A program made the position numbers and the translations under genes. Positions 8,367 to 16,921 of a stretch of 64,000 nucleotides of DNA are shown here, one piece after another. Below the pieces are notes generated by a model. That model was not told the origin of the DNA. It did no database searches and saw only the letters and a program-made list of their open reading frames with translations. The DNA is from Aequorivita echinoideorum (GTDB taxonomy: Bacteria > Bacteroidota > Bacteroidia > Flavobacteriales > Flavobacteriaceae): NCBI RefSeq assembly GCF_018476645.1, contig NZ_JAHCTB010000003.1, positions 124,001 to 188,000 of the forward strand. Reading direction: 5' to 3'. Positions within the stretch are counted from its first letter, which is position 1, and each line of letters starts with the position of its first letter.

Positions 8367-10124
8367 ATGGAAATTGCATTGGTGATCGGTCTTCTTGTTC
8401 TAGTCATCATATTATTTGCAACTGAAAAATTTTCAGTGGATATTGTAACCATCGGGATGCTGGTGATACTGGCGCTCTTCGGTATAATTTCTCCGCAGGA
8501 AGCATTTGAAGGATTCAGCAGCGATTTCATTATTATTTTGGCCTCCATATTTATCATTTCCGGGGCGCTTTCAGAAACAGGATTGCTGGATAAAGTGGGT
8601 TCCCAAATGATAAAAGTAGTAAAGAGTAAAACACTTTTCGTGGGCTACACTATGTTTGTAACGGGCGCGCTATCAGCGTTTATGAACAACACAACCGTAA
8701 CCGCTCTAGTTACCGGGCCCGTAATTGGAATGTGCCGCAAACTGGATTTGAGCCCCTCAAAAGTATTGATTCCCGTTGCATTTGCTTCCATACTTGGTGG
8801 CACCTGCACGCTCATAGGAACTTCTACCAATGTGGCCGTGAGCGGATATATAGCGCAAGCTGGAATGGAGCCCCTGAGTTTCTTTGAGATATTGGGGATA
8901 GGACTCATTTTTCTCTTTACTGGAATTGTTTTCATTTTAATTTTTTATAAAAAATTATTGCCAGACCATAAAGATGGAGGCTATAATGAACGGTACGAAA
9001 TTGCCCAATATCTATCTGAAATTTTGGTTTCCGAGAAATCTGCTTTGGTTGGGCAGGTTGCATTTGCTTCAGATATAGCTAAAATGCAAATACGAATTCT
9101 AAAAATAATTCGAAATAAAGAGGAATTTATTCCGCGGCCATCTACGCGTATTCAAGCAAAAGATATTATGCTCGTGGAATGTAGCGTTGAAGATTTAATA
9201 CGGATTAAAGAAAAACCGGGACTCGACGTTCTTGCAGATACCATTGGTGAAAAACAAGTTGAGAATGAAAAAGTAATGATGGCCGAACTACTTATAACCC
9301 CTGGCTCCCGTTTAATAAACCATACGTTAAAAGAATCCCGTTTTCGCCAAAATTACGATCTCGTTGTACTTGCGGTACAGCGTTTTGGCGGAACAGTTTC
9401 CCAGAAAATAGGTGGACTCAAATTACGGATTGGCGATACCTTACTCGTTCAGGGTACGCAGGAAGATATTGATAACAATAGAAATTCCAATGAATTTTCG
9501 GTTGTAGGCGATTTCCGTGTAACGATGTTCAAGGAAAAGAAAGGCATATTTGCGGCGGTGATTTTCTTGATTGCCATACTTGCCGGAACGTTGGGATGGG
9601 CGCCACTTTCCATCGCTTTTATGGCCGCGGCATTGCTTACGGTCCTCTCCGGCGCTATTAATGTTGAACGTGTATACCAAATCATCAATTGGAAATTGCT
9701 TATTCTAATCGGCGGGATGACTGCCTTTGGAACAGCTATGGAAAATAGTGGGGCATCCCAATTTTTGGCCGAAAATATCATGAAATTACTTGGCGATATG
9801 GGGCCAATGTACGTTTTGGGAGGTTTTGTTCTGTTAGTGATTTTACTTACCCAGCCCATGAGTAACGCTGCCGCTGCTCTTGTAGTTTTACCGGTGGCCA
9901 TTGATACTGCCGCACTTTTGGAAACGGATCCGCGTACATTTGCCATTGCTATTATGCTTGGGGCTTCGGTTTCACTAATAGCGCCTTTTGAGCCATCGTG
10001 TATTTTGGTATTCGGTCCCGGAAAATACAAATTCAGCGATTTTTTAAAGGTTGGGTTACCTCTCACCTTAATTCTATTCATTTTTTTAATGTTATTGGTT
10101 CCTATATTCTGGCCCCTGCAATAA
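8367..10124 (+). CDS. SLC13-family permease with two RCK-C domains
   Basis: A 585-aa inner-membrane transporter of the divalent anion:Na+ symporter superfamily (citrate/sulfate/phosphate type). It starts with hydrophobic segments from residue 1. Two conserved transport signatures are seen: FMNNTTVTALVTGPV followed by GGTCTLIGTSTNVAVSG, and QPMSNAAAALVVLPVA followed by FEPSCILVFGPG in the second half. Between the halves (about 205-390) lie two TrkA-C/RCK-C regulatory domains. The substrate cannot be assigned. A TATCTTTA box at 8339 is a weak promoter candidate. Confidence 0.85.
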   Translation: MEIALVIGLLVLVIILFATEKFSVDIVTIGMLVILALFGIISPQEAFEGFSSDFIIILASIFIISGALSETGLLDKVGSQMIKVVKSKTLFVGYTMFVTGALSAFMNNTTVTALVTGPVIGMCRKLDLSPSKVLIPVAFASILGGTCTLIGTSTNVAVSGYIAQAGMEPLSFFEILGIGLIFLFTGIVFILIFYKKLLPDHKDGGYNERYEIAQYLSEILVSEKSALVGQVAFASDIAKMQIRILKIIRNKEEFIPRPSTRIQAKDIMLVECSVEDLIRIKEKPGLDVLADTIGEKQVENEKVMMAELLITPGSRLINHTLKESRFRQNYDLVVLAVQRFGGTVSQKIGGLKLRIGDTLLVQGTQEDIDNNRNSNEFSVVGDFRVTMFKEKKGIFAAVIFLIAILAGTLGWAPLSIAFMAAALLTVLSGAINVERVYQIINWKLLILIGGMTAFGTAMENSGASQFLAENIMKLLGDMGPMYVLGGFVLLVILLTQPMSNAAAALVVLPVAIDTAALLETDPRTFAIAIMLGASVSLIAPFEPSCILVFGPGKYKFSDFLKVGLPLTLILFIFLMLLVPIFWPLQ

Positions 10125-10176
10125 TTTTTGAAACTTTATCTCAGCAATTTTTTTTTTCAAAGTAAACTATAATAAA

Positions 10177-10545
10177 ATGAAGTCAATCCTTACAGTATGC
10201 TTGCTTGTACTTTCCAATTCGTTTATGACACTTGCCTGGTATGGCCATTTAAAATTCGCTGAATGGAAATGGTTCAATAAACTGGGGCTAATAGCCATCG
10301 TTTTGATAAGTTGGGGAATAGCACTTTTTGAATATATGTTTCAAGTGCCCGCAAATAGGATTGGTTACAGCGGCAACGGAGGTCCATTCACTTTACTTCA
10401 ACTTAAAGTTTTACAGGAAGTTATAACACTTGTAGTTTTTGTCGGTTTTACGCTTTTGGTTTTTAAAACCGAAACCTTCCGGATGAATCACGTTATATCG
10501 TTTGTGCTACTTATTTTGGCGGTTTATTTTATGTTTAAGAAGTAG
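10177..10545 (+). CDS. DMT-like small membrane protein, DUF486
   Basis: A 122-aa, four-helix membrane protein of the DUF486 family, distantly related to drug/metabolite transporters. Family marks are NSFMTLAWYGHLKF at the N-terminus, WGIALFEYMFQVPANRIGY in the middle and FTLLQLKVLQEVITL in the third helix region. The function of the family is unknown. It lies 52 bp downstream of the SLC13 gene on the same strand. Confidence 0.87.
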   Translation: MKSILTVCLLVLSNSFMTLAWYGHLKFAEWKWFNKLGLIAIVLISWGIALFEYMFQVPANRIGYSGNGGPFTLLQLKVLQEVITLVVFVGFTLLVFKTETFRMNHVISFVLLILAVYFMFKK

Positions 10546-10586
10546 ATACTCCTTCAAATAATAATTAATTAAAAAAAAATACAATT

Positions 10587-11066
10587 ATGAAAAATATACT
10601 ATTAATTGCATTTGGCTTTGTAATTTGCTCGTTACTTGGGTTTACATTCAATAAAACCGAAAAAATAGTGTATGAACAAAATATGGAAAATATGAGATTG
10701 GGGGCATTTAGCATGAGTTTGAACGTAAAAGACATCAATGTTTCGAAAAATTTTTATGAGAACCTTGGATTTACTGTCCTGGGCGGAAGTCTCGAACAGA
10801 AATATTTAATAATGAAAAATGAGAATGCGCTTATCGGAATTTTTCAGGATATGTTTGACGGTAACATTTTAACGTTCAATCCCGGCTGGGATGAAAATGG
10901 AAAGAACGTTGAATCATTTCTGGACATTAGGGAAATTCAAAGTCGAATTGAAAATTCCGGTATAGAATTTATTTCTCCAAAAATAGATCCTGCTACTTCA
11001 GGTCCCGCCAGTATTATGCTTAAAGACCCGGATGGGAATATTATACTTATTGATCAGCATCGGTAG
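10587..11066 (+). CDS. VOC-fold (glyoxalase-like) protein with signal sequence
   Basis: A 159-aa protein. Residues 1-20 form a hydrophobic N-terminal segment (ILLIAFGFVICSLLGFTF) that would export or anchor it. Residues about 35-157 are a vicinal oxygen chelate domain with SMSLNVKDINVSKNFYENLGF and the C-terminal SIMLKDPDGNIILIDQH. The metal-binding His at the start of the first module is Ser here, so classical glyoxalase or dioxygenase chemistry is doubtful. The substrate is unknown. Confidence 0.78.
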   Translation: MKNILLIAFGFVICSLLGFTFNKTEKIVYEQNMENMRLGAFSMSLNVKDINVSKNFYENLGFTVLGGSLEQKYLIMKNENALIGIFQDMFDGNILTFNPGWDENGKNVESFLDIREIQSRIENSGIEFISPKIDPATSGPASIMLKDPDGNIILIDQHR

Positions 11067-11229
11067 GTGCTATAAAAAATTGTAATTTAAAAGCATTCTC
11101 AAATTTTATTTTGGCAACAAATTTGAATTAAAAAAGATTTGGATGAAAATCGAATTTCCAAAGCCAGTCTTAAACTTGCATAGCTATTAACAAAATCGTA
11201 ACATTACATTCCAAATTAAAAAACTCCCT

Positions 11230-12732
11230 ATGCAAAGCCAAGATATAAAACCAAAAGACCCCCAAAATGAACCCGTTGTTGAAAACAGGGAACTCAACAT
11301 TTGGGAAGCTTTGATTCCGGTTTTTGCTTTGGTGATCATGCTTTTTTATAATGTTTTTTTTGCATTTGGCGATGCCGCTCTCGACGGGAGCAATCAGTTT
11401 ATTCTCTTAATGGGAGCTGCGGTTGCGGCCATTGTTGGCTTATTTAATAAAGTAAGTTTTGACCAAATGATGGAAGAGGTTGCGGAGAACATTAAATCTA
11501 CCGCAGGCGCTATCCTCATTTTATTGATGGTTGGCGCGCTTGCCGGAACGTGGCTTATAAGTGGCATTATCCCTACTATGATTTATTACGGACTCCAAAT
11601 ATTAAATCCAACCATTTTTTTGGCTTCGTGTGTAATTATTTGTGCTATAATTTCAATAGCTACCGGGAGCAGTTGGACCACTTCTGCCACTGTGGGTATA
11701 GCATTAATTGGTATTGCGGATGCATTGAATATTCCTTTGGGGATGACGGCGGGAGCGATATTGTCCGGCGCATATTTTGGCGATAAAATTTCACCGCTTA
11801 GTGACACTACCAATTTGGCGCCGGCCATGGCGGGAACTGATCTTTTTACGCATATAAAATATATGCTTTATACAACTATTCCCACCATCACAGTAACACT
11901 ACTCGTATTCATAATTTTGGGATTTAATTTGGATACCACAGGTACCGCAGACACGCATTTAATCTTACAAGCTGTAACAGACGCAATCAACATTAGCCCT
12001 TGGCTCTTTCTGGTTCCCGCCATTGTAATTTTTCTTATCGTGAAGAAAACATCGCCTTTAATCGCTTTGTTGATAGGAACACTACTTGGTGGAGTCGCGG
12101 CACTCATTTTTCAGCCAGAAATTGTTGCAGCAATTGGAGATGGCGGAACTTCGCTTACGTTTGAAAATGGCTACAAAGGAATTATGAACGCCATAACGGT
12201 AGATACCGCAATACCTACGGATAATGAAGCCCTAAAAGATTTGTTTTCAGCGGGTGGCATGTCTGGTATGTTAAATACCATCTGGCTCATTTTATGCGCT
12301 ATGGTTTTTGGTGGAATTATGGATGCCATAGGTGCGCTTGCTGCAATCAGTAAAGCTTTATTGACATTATTTCACACCACTTTTGGGCTTTTTGCAAGCA
12401 CCGTTATAAGTTGCCTCGCGCTGAATGTAACAGCGAGCGATCAATATTTGGCAATAGTTGTTCCTGGGAAAATGTATGCAAAAGCTTTCCGTGATAAAGG
12501 TTTGGCGCCAGAAAATTTGAGTAGGACTTTGGAGGATTCTGGTACGGTGACTTCGGTTTTGGTGCCTTGGAATACTTGCGGCGCCTACCAAAGTGGCGTT
12601 TTGGGCGTAGATACCTTATCGTATGCGGGATACGCTTTTTTCAATTGGCTGAGCCCTTTCACAACGTTATTATTTGCTGCTTTCAGAATTAAAATCAGAC
12701 AGATTTCAACGGTATATTCTTCAAAAGGATAA
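11230..12732 (+). CDS. Na+/H+ antiporter, NhaC family
   Basis: A 500-aa polytopic inner-membrane protein with about 12 hydrophobic segments. NhaC hallmarks are TGSSWTTSATVGIALIGIA, GAILSGAYFGDKISPLSDTTNLAPA and TASDQYLAIVVPGKMY, with SGTVTSVLVPWNTCGAYQ near the C-terminus. It exchanges external protons for internal sodium (or a related solute, as in malate/lactate antiporters of the family). The hydrophilic N-terminal 25 residues are ordinary. Confidence 0.9.
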   Translation: MQSQDIKPKDPQNEPVVENRELNIWEALIPVFALVIMLFYNVFFAFGDAALDGSNQFILLMGAAVAAIVGLFNKVSFDQMMEEVAENIKSTAGAILILLMVGALAGTWLISGIIPTMIYYGLQILNPTIFLASCVIICAIISIATGSSWTTSATVGIALIGIADALNIPLGMTAGAILSGAYFGDKISPLSDTTNLAPAMAGTDLFTHIKYMLYTTIPTITVTLLVFIILGFNLDTTGTADTHLILQAVTDAINISPWLFLVPAIVIFLIVKKTSPLIALLIGTLLGGVAALIFQPEIVAAIGDGGTSLTFENGYKGIMNAITVDTAIPTDNEALKDLFSAGGMSGMLNTIWLILCAMVFGGIMDAIGALAAISKALLTLFHTTFGLFASTVISCLALNVTASDQYLAIVVPGKMYAKAFRDKGLAPENLSRTLEDSGTVTSVLVPWNTCGAYQSGVLGVDTLSYAGYAFFNWLSPFTTLLFAAFRIKIRQISTVYSSKG

Positions 12733-12858
12733 AATCCAAAATTTGATTTTTGCCAATTCAATTTTCTGAAAAAATCCCACGTAACCTTTATGAAGTCTTT
12801 TGGAATATTAATGAAAGTCATTTACTAATTTTAAACCTCATTAAAAAAATTAGAAACT

Positions 12859-13359
12859 ATGTCAACCATCAAATTAGGCGAAAATAACGTTGAAACTTCT
12901 GGAACCCTTCCGAAAAAAGGAGAAAAAGCGCCAGATTTCAATTTAACCGCTCAAGACCTTTCTGAAAAAAACCTTTCAGATTACAAAGGCAGTCGTGTAA
13001 TCATGAATATCTTCCCAAGTATTGACACAAATGTGTGTGCGACCTCGGTTCGAAAATTCAACGAAAAAGCTTCCGGTCTTAAAAACACCAAGGTTTTATG
13101 CATCTCAAAAGATTTACCCTTTGCTCAAAAACGGTTCGTAAGCGATGAAGAATTGGAAAACGTTACCAATCTATCCGATTTTCGTGATGGTAGCTTCGGA
13201 AAAAATTATGGTGTAGAAATGATGAACAGTCCCATGAAAGGGCTTCTTTCCCGCGCCGTTGTGGTGGTAGATGAAGATGGAACAGTTATGTATTCTCAAC
13301 AAGTGCCAGATATTGGGGAAGAACCAGATTATCTATCTGCCCTGAAAACATTATTATAA
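12859..13359 (+). CDS. tpx: Thiol peroxidase Tpx, resolving Cys missing
   Basis: A 166-aa atypical 2-Cys peroxiredoxin by fold. The peroxidatic Cys60 is in FPSIDTNVCATSVRKF, and a second Cys is at 81 (VLCISKDLPFAQ). In characterised Tpx proteins the resolving Cys lies 13 residues further on in RFC; here that position is Val (RFVSDEEL). The enzyme should therefore act as a 1-Cys type or use another partner. It reduces peroxides in the cytoplasm. Two bases separate it from dgkA, so the two are probably one transcript. Confidence 0.92.
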   Translation: MSTIKLGENNVETSGTLPKKGEKAPDFNLTAQDLSEKNLSDYKGSRVIMNIFPSIDTNVCATSVRKFNEKASGLKNTKVLCISKDLPFAQKRFVSDEELENVTNLSDFRDGSFGKNYGVEMMNSPMKGLLSRAVVVVDEDGTVMYSQQVPDIGEEPDYLSALKTLL

Positions 13360-13361
13360 TT

Positions 13362-13721
13362 ATGTGGAATACCTTTTTGGGGAAACGCCTTAAAGGTTGT
13401 GCCTTTGCGCTTAAGGGTGCTTGGCTTTTACTTTCAACCGAGGCAAGCATTCAAGTGCAATTTGTTATTGCAATCCTCGTGACAATTGCAGGATTTTATT
13501 TTAACATCTCGGCAACAGAATGGATGTTTCAGATTTTCGCTATTGGTTTGATAATGAGCATTGAAGGACTGAATACCGCCGCAGAGGAAATTGCAGATTT
13601 TGTGCACCCGGATTTCCACAATAAAATTGGGTTTATAAAAGATATAGCGGCCGGCGCGGTATTTTTTGCTGCGGTAACGGCCGTTATCATTGGTTGCATC
13701 ATCTACATTCCCAAGTTATAG
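13362..13721 (+). CDS. dgkA: Diacylglycerol/undecaprenol kinase (DgkA family)
   Basis: A 119-aa inner-membrane kinase with three transmembrane helices. The family signature EGLNTAAEEIADFVHPDFH with HNKIGFIKDIAAGAVFFAA carries the catalytic Glu and the KDxxAGAV motif. It phosphorylates diacylglycerol or undecaprenol using ATP; the Gram-positive-like short form usually prefers undecaprenol. The start is two bases after the tpx stop. Confidence 0.88.
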   Translation: MWNTFLGKRLKGCAFALKGAWLLLSTEASIQVQFVIAILVTIAGFYFNISATEWMFQIFAIGLIMSIEGLNTAAEEIADFVHPDFHNKIGFIKDIAAGAVFFAAVTAVIIGCIIYIPKL

Positions 13722-13783
13722 ATTCTACGGTTTTATTTGGAATTTGTTTTTTTGAAATTATAAATTTTCCAAGTTGATATTTG

Positions 13784-13791
13784 TACTTTTG
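13784..13791 (+). promoter_or_regulatory. Candidate minus-7 box for ftsK (TACTTTTG)
   Basis: A TAnnTTTG match lies 22 bp before the ftsK ATG in the 92-bp gap after dgkA. The leader would be short. A TTTG at 13751 is too distant to be a good minus-33. Confidence 0.45.
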
Positions 13792-13813
13792 CTGAAAGAC
13801 AACCGCTTCATTA

Positions 13814-16207
13814 ATGGCCAAAAAAAAGAAACAAACACCTAAGGAACCTCGTAAAAAAATTAATTTTTCGCTTTCAAGACAGCAAAAAATTCTGTTGGGC
13901 AGTTTTCTTTTTCTGTTGGGCCTCGCGCTTATTTTTTCATTTATATCTTACTTTTTTACGTGGCAGGCGGACCAAAGCAATCTTGGCATTTTGGGTGAGC
14001 GCGATCTTCCGGCGGAGAATTGGCTCAATAAATTTGGTGCCAATGTTGGCAATTTTTTTATCTACGATGGCTTCGGGGTCTCTTCTTTCATTATTGCATT
14101 TCTTGTAACGCTTACTGGAGTTTATTTCTTTTTCGATTATGTAAAATCACAATTGGTGAAATTTTGGTTTTGGGGGATTCTGTTAATGATTTGGATTTCC
14201 ATATTCTTTGGTTTTTTTGGCGAAAAAACCACACTCTTAAGTGGAATAATAGGTTTTGAAACCAATGATTTGCTTCAGGATTATCTCGGTCTTTTGGGTG
14301 CCATTTTATTTATGACCTTTGTAATGGTAGTTTATTTGGTGGTTCGCTTAAAATTGACTCCCGAAAAAGTGATCGCTGCCCTTAAATCTTCAAAGAAGAA
14401 TATTGCCGAAGAATTTGCAACGCCGGTTTCGGAGACTGAAACTAAAGCAACAGTTACGGAACCAGTTTCAACTAAAAAAGATATTTCAGAAAAACCGGTG
14501 CCCAAGACGGAAGAAGAACCTATTTCCAAGCCAATTGTAATGGAAGAATCCGTGGAAGAAAAAGCTGTTCTTGAAAAAATTATTTTGAAATCTGATGTGG
14601 AGGGCGACGTAGAAATGGAAGTGGAACAAGCTGCCGAGGAAGAAGTTTTGGAAGAGAATTTCAGTGAAAAACTGGTAAAGGATTACGGCGAATTTGATCC
14701 CAGACTGGAGCTGAGCAAATATAAATTCCCAACTATTGAGCTTTTACGTGACCATACTGTAGGCAATGGCGGAATAACCATTGACCAAGAGGAGCTGGAG
14801 GAAAATAAAAATAATATTGTTGATACCCTCAATAATTACAAAATAGGTATCGCGAACATCAAAGCTACCGTGGGACCAACGGTAACGCTGTATGAAATTG
14901 TGCCAGATGCGGGAGTGCGTATTTCAAAAATAAAAAATTTGGAAGACGATATTGCCCTTTCCCTTTCCGCGTTGGGAATTCGTATTATCGCCCCCATACC
15001 CGGGCGGGGAACCATTGGTATTGAAGTTCCCAATAAAAACGCGCGCGTTGTATCGATGCGCTCAGTTATTGCCTCGCCAAAATTTCAAAATGCTGAAATG
15101 GAATTGCCCATTGCTTTTGGGAAGACCATCAGCAACGAAACGTTTGTTGTGGACCTTGCAAAAATGCCGCATATGCTGATGGCGGGAGCTACCGGTCAAG
15201 GAAAGTCGGTTGGATTGAATGCCGTATTAACTTCTCTTTTATACAAAAAACATCCTGCCGAAGTGAAATTTGTTTTGGTTGATCCAAAAAAGGTGGAGCT
15301 AACACTCTTCAATAAAATTGAAAGACACTTTTTGGCTAAACTTCCCGATAACGAGGAAGCAATTATTACCGATACCACTAAAGTTATCAACACACTCAAT
15401 TCCCTTTGCATCGAAATGGACACCCGTTATGATTTGCTAAAGGATGCGATGGTGCGGAATATTAAGGAATACAACACGAAGTTCAAAAACAGAAAATTAA
15501 ACCCAAATGAGGGCCACCACTTTTTGCCTTACATAGTTTTGGTGATTGATGAATTTGCAGATTTAATTATGACTGCGGGCAAAGAAGTGGAAACGCCCAT
15601 TGCTAGACTGGCACAGCTAGCACGGGCTATTGGTATTCACTTGATTGTTGCAACCCAGCGGCCTTCGGTAAATGTGATAACAGGAATTATCAAAGCGAAC
15701 TTTCCAGCGCGTATTGCTTTTAGGGTAACCAGTAAAATTGATTCGCGCACCATCCTCGATAATTCTGGGGCAGATCAATTAATTGGCCGTGGAGATATGC
15801 TATACACCCAAGGAAACGATCTCACGCGAATTCAATGTGCGTTTGTTGATACCCCCGAAGTTGCCGATATTACAGAATATATTGGGGCACAAAAAGCGTA
15901 TTCTGATGCATACCTTTTACCAGAATATTCTGGGGAGGAAGGTGGCACAAATCTTGATATTAACATCGACGATCGTGATAAAATGTTTCGCGAAGCCGCA
16001 GAAGTACTGGTAATAGCCCAACAAGGTTCTGCCTCACTTCTGCAACGAAAACTAAAACTTGGTTACAATCGCGCTGGGCGAATTATTGACCAACTGGAAG
16101 CGGCAGGAATTGTAGGTCCCTTTGAAGGCAGCAAAGCGAGACAGGTGCTCGTACCAACAATCGATGCCTTGAACCAGCTTTTGGAAAATGAAATGCCCAC
16201 GAGTTAG
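13814..16207 (+). CDS. ftsK: DNA translocase FtsK/SpoIIIE
   Basis: A 797-aa protein. Four N-terminal membrane segments (about 25-180) are followed by a charged linker rich in Glu, Lys and Val (about 190-290). The ATPase motor has MAGATGQGKSVGLNAV (Walker A), FVLVDPKKVELTLF, VLVIDEFADLIM (Walker B) and LIVATQRPSVNVITG. A winged-helix gamma domain ends the protein (LQRKLKLGYNRAGRIIDQLEAAGIVGPFEGSKARQVL), which in the family binds KOPS-like sequences. It pumps chromosome termini through the closing septum and activates XerCD resolution at dif. Confidence 0.95.
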   Translation: MAKKKKQTPKEPRKKINFSLSRQQKILLGSFLFLLGLALIFSFISYFFTWQADQSNLGILGERDLPAENWLNKFGANVGNFFIYDGFGVSSFIIAFLVTLTGVYFFFDYVKSQLVKFWFWGILLMIWISIFFGFFGEKTTLLSGIIGFETNDLLQDYLGLLGAILFMTFVMVVYLVVRLKLTPEKVIAALKSSKKNIAEEFATPVSETETKATVTEPVSTKKDISEKPVPKTEEEPISKPIVMEESVEEKAVLEKIILKSDVEGDVEMEVEQAAEEEVLEENFSEKLVKDYGEFDPRLELSKYKFPTIELLRDHTVGNGGITIDQEELEENKNNIVDTLNNYKIGIANIKATVGPTVTLYEIVPDAGVRISKIKNLEDDIALSLSALGIRIIAPIPGRGTIGIEVPNKNARVVSMRSVIASPKFQNAEMELPIAFGKTISNETFVVDLAKMPHMLMAGATGQGKSVGLNAVLTSLLYKKHPAEVKFVLVDPKKVELTLFNKIERHFLAKLPDNEEAIITDTTKVINTLNSLCIEMDTRYDLLKDAMVRNIKEYNTKFKNRKLNPNEGHHFLPYIVLVIDEFADLIMTAGKEVETPIARLAQLARAIGIHLIVATQRPSVNVITGIIKANFPARIAFRVTSKIDSRTILDNSGADQLIGRGDMLYTQGNDLTRIQCAFVDTPEVADITEYIGAQKAYSDAYLLPEYSGEEGGTNLDINIDDRDKMFREAAEVLVIAQQGSASLLQRKLKLGYNRAGRIIDQLEAAGIVGPFEGSKARQVLVPTIDALNQLLENEMPTS

Positions 16208-16251
16208 TGAAAATTTGAATTAAATTTTTCCCATTAAGAATTTAAAAGTTG

Positions 16252-16911
16252 ATGAAAATAAATAAAACTGAAATGAAAAAAGCTCTTATTATTTGTATCG
16301 CGTTTTTTGCAACAGCAATGCTTCAGGCACAGGACGCAAAAAATCTATTGAAGGAAGTCTCGGCAAAAGCGAAAAGTTATGACAACATTACAATAGATTT
16401 CAAATACAATTTAAATAATTCCAAGGAAAATGTAAATCAGGAAACCCGTGGCGACGTTACACTTCAAGGTGATAAATATGTACTCAATATGCTTGGGACT
16501 ACCAGGGTTTTTGACGGAAAGAATATTTATACCGTTGTTCCGGAGGATGAGGAAGTAACAATTTCAAAATACAATCCTTTGGACGATAAAGAAATAACAC
16601 CTTCAAAAATGCTTACCTTTTATGAAAAGGGATACAATTATAAAATGGACATAGAGCAAAATATAAAGGGTAGAAAAATTCAATTTATAAAATTGATTCC
16701 CATTGATCCAAAAGCCGAAATCAAGGATATTCTCTTGGGAATTGATGTGCAGACGAAACATATATACAAGCTCATACAGACGGATGCCAACGGCACCAAA
16801 TATACGCTTACGGTAAATTCATTTAAAACAAACCAGCCTGTTTCCAAGACCTTGTTTACTTTTGACGAAGCCAAATATAAAAAGGACGGCTACTACATAA
16901 ACAGGATTTAA
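16252..16911 (+). CDS. LolA-like outer-membrane lipoprotein carrier protein
   Basis: A periplasmic protein with signal peptide (KKALIICIAFFATAMLQAQ) and the LolA/DUF4292-like beta-sandwich pattern (GDVTLQGDKYVLNMLGTTRVFDGKNIYTVVPEDEEVTI). It should ferry lipoproteins, or bind lipids, between the membranes. Two ATGs are possible, 16252 and 16273; the second gives the cleaner signal peptide. It sits between ftsK and an LptF/G permease on the same strand with an 11-bp gap to the latter, suggesting a joint envelope role. Confidence 0.8.
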   Translation: MKINKTEMKKALIICIAFFATAMLQAQDAKNLLKEVSAKAKSYDNITIDFKYNLNNSKENVNQETRGDVTLQGDKYVLNMLGTTRVFDGKNIYTVVPEDEEVTISKYNPLDDKEITPSKMLTFYEKGYNYKMDIEQNIKGRKIQFIKLIPIDPKAEIKDILLGIDVQTKHIYKLIQTDANGTKYTLTVNSFKTNQPVSKTLFTFDEAKYKKDGYYINRI

Positions 16912-16921
16912 TAGCGTTTCG

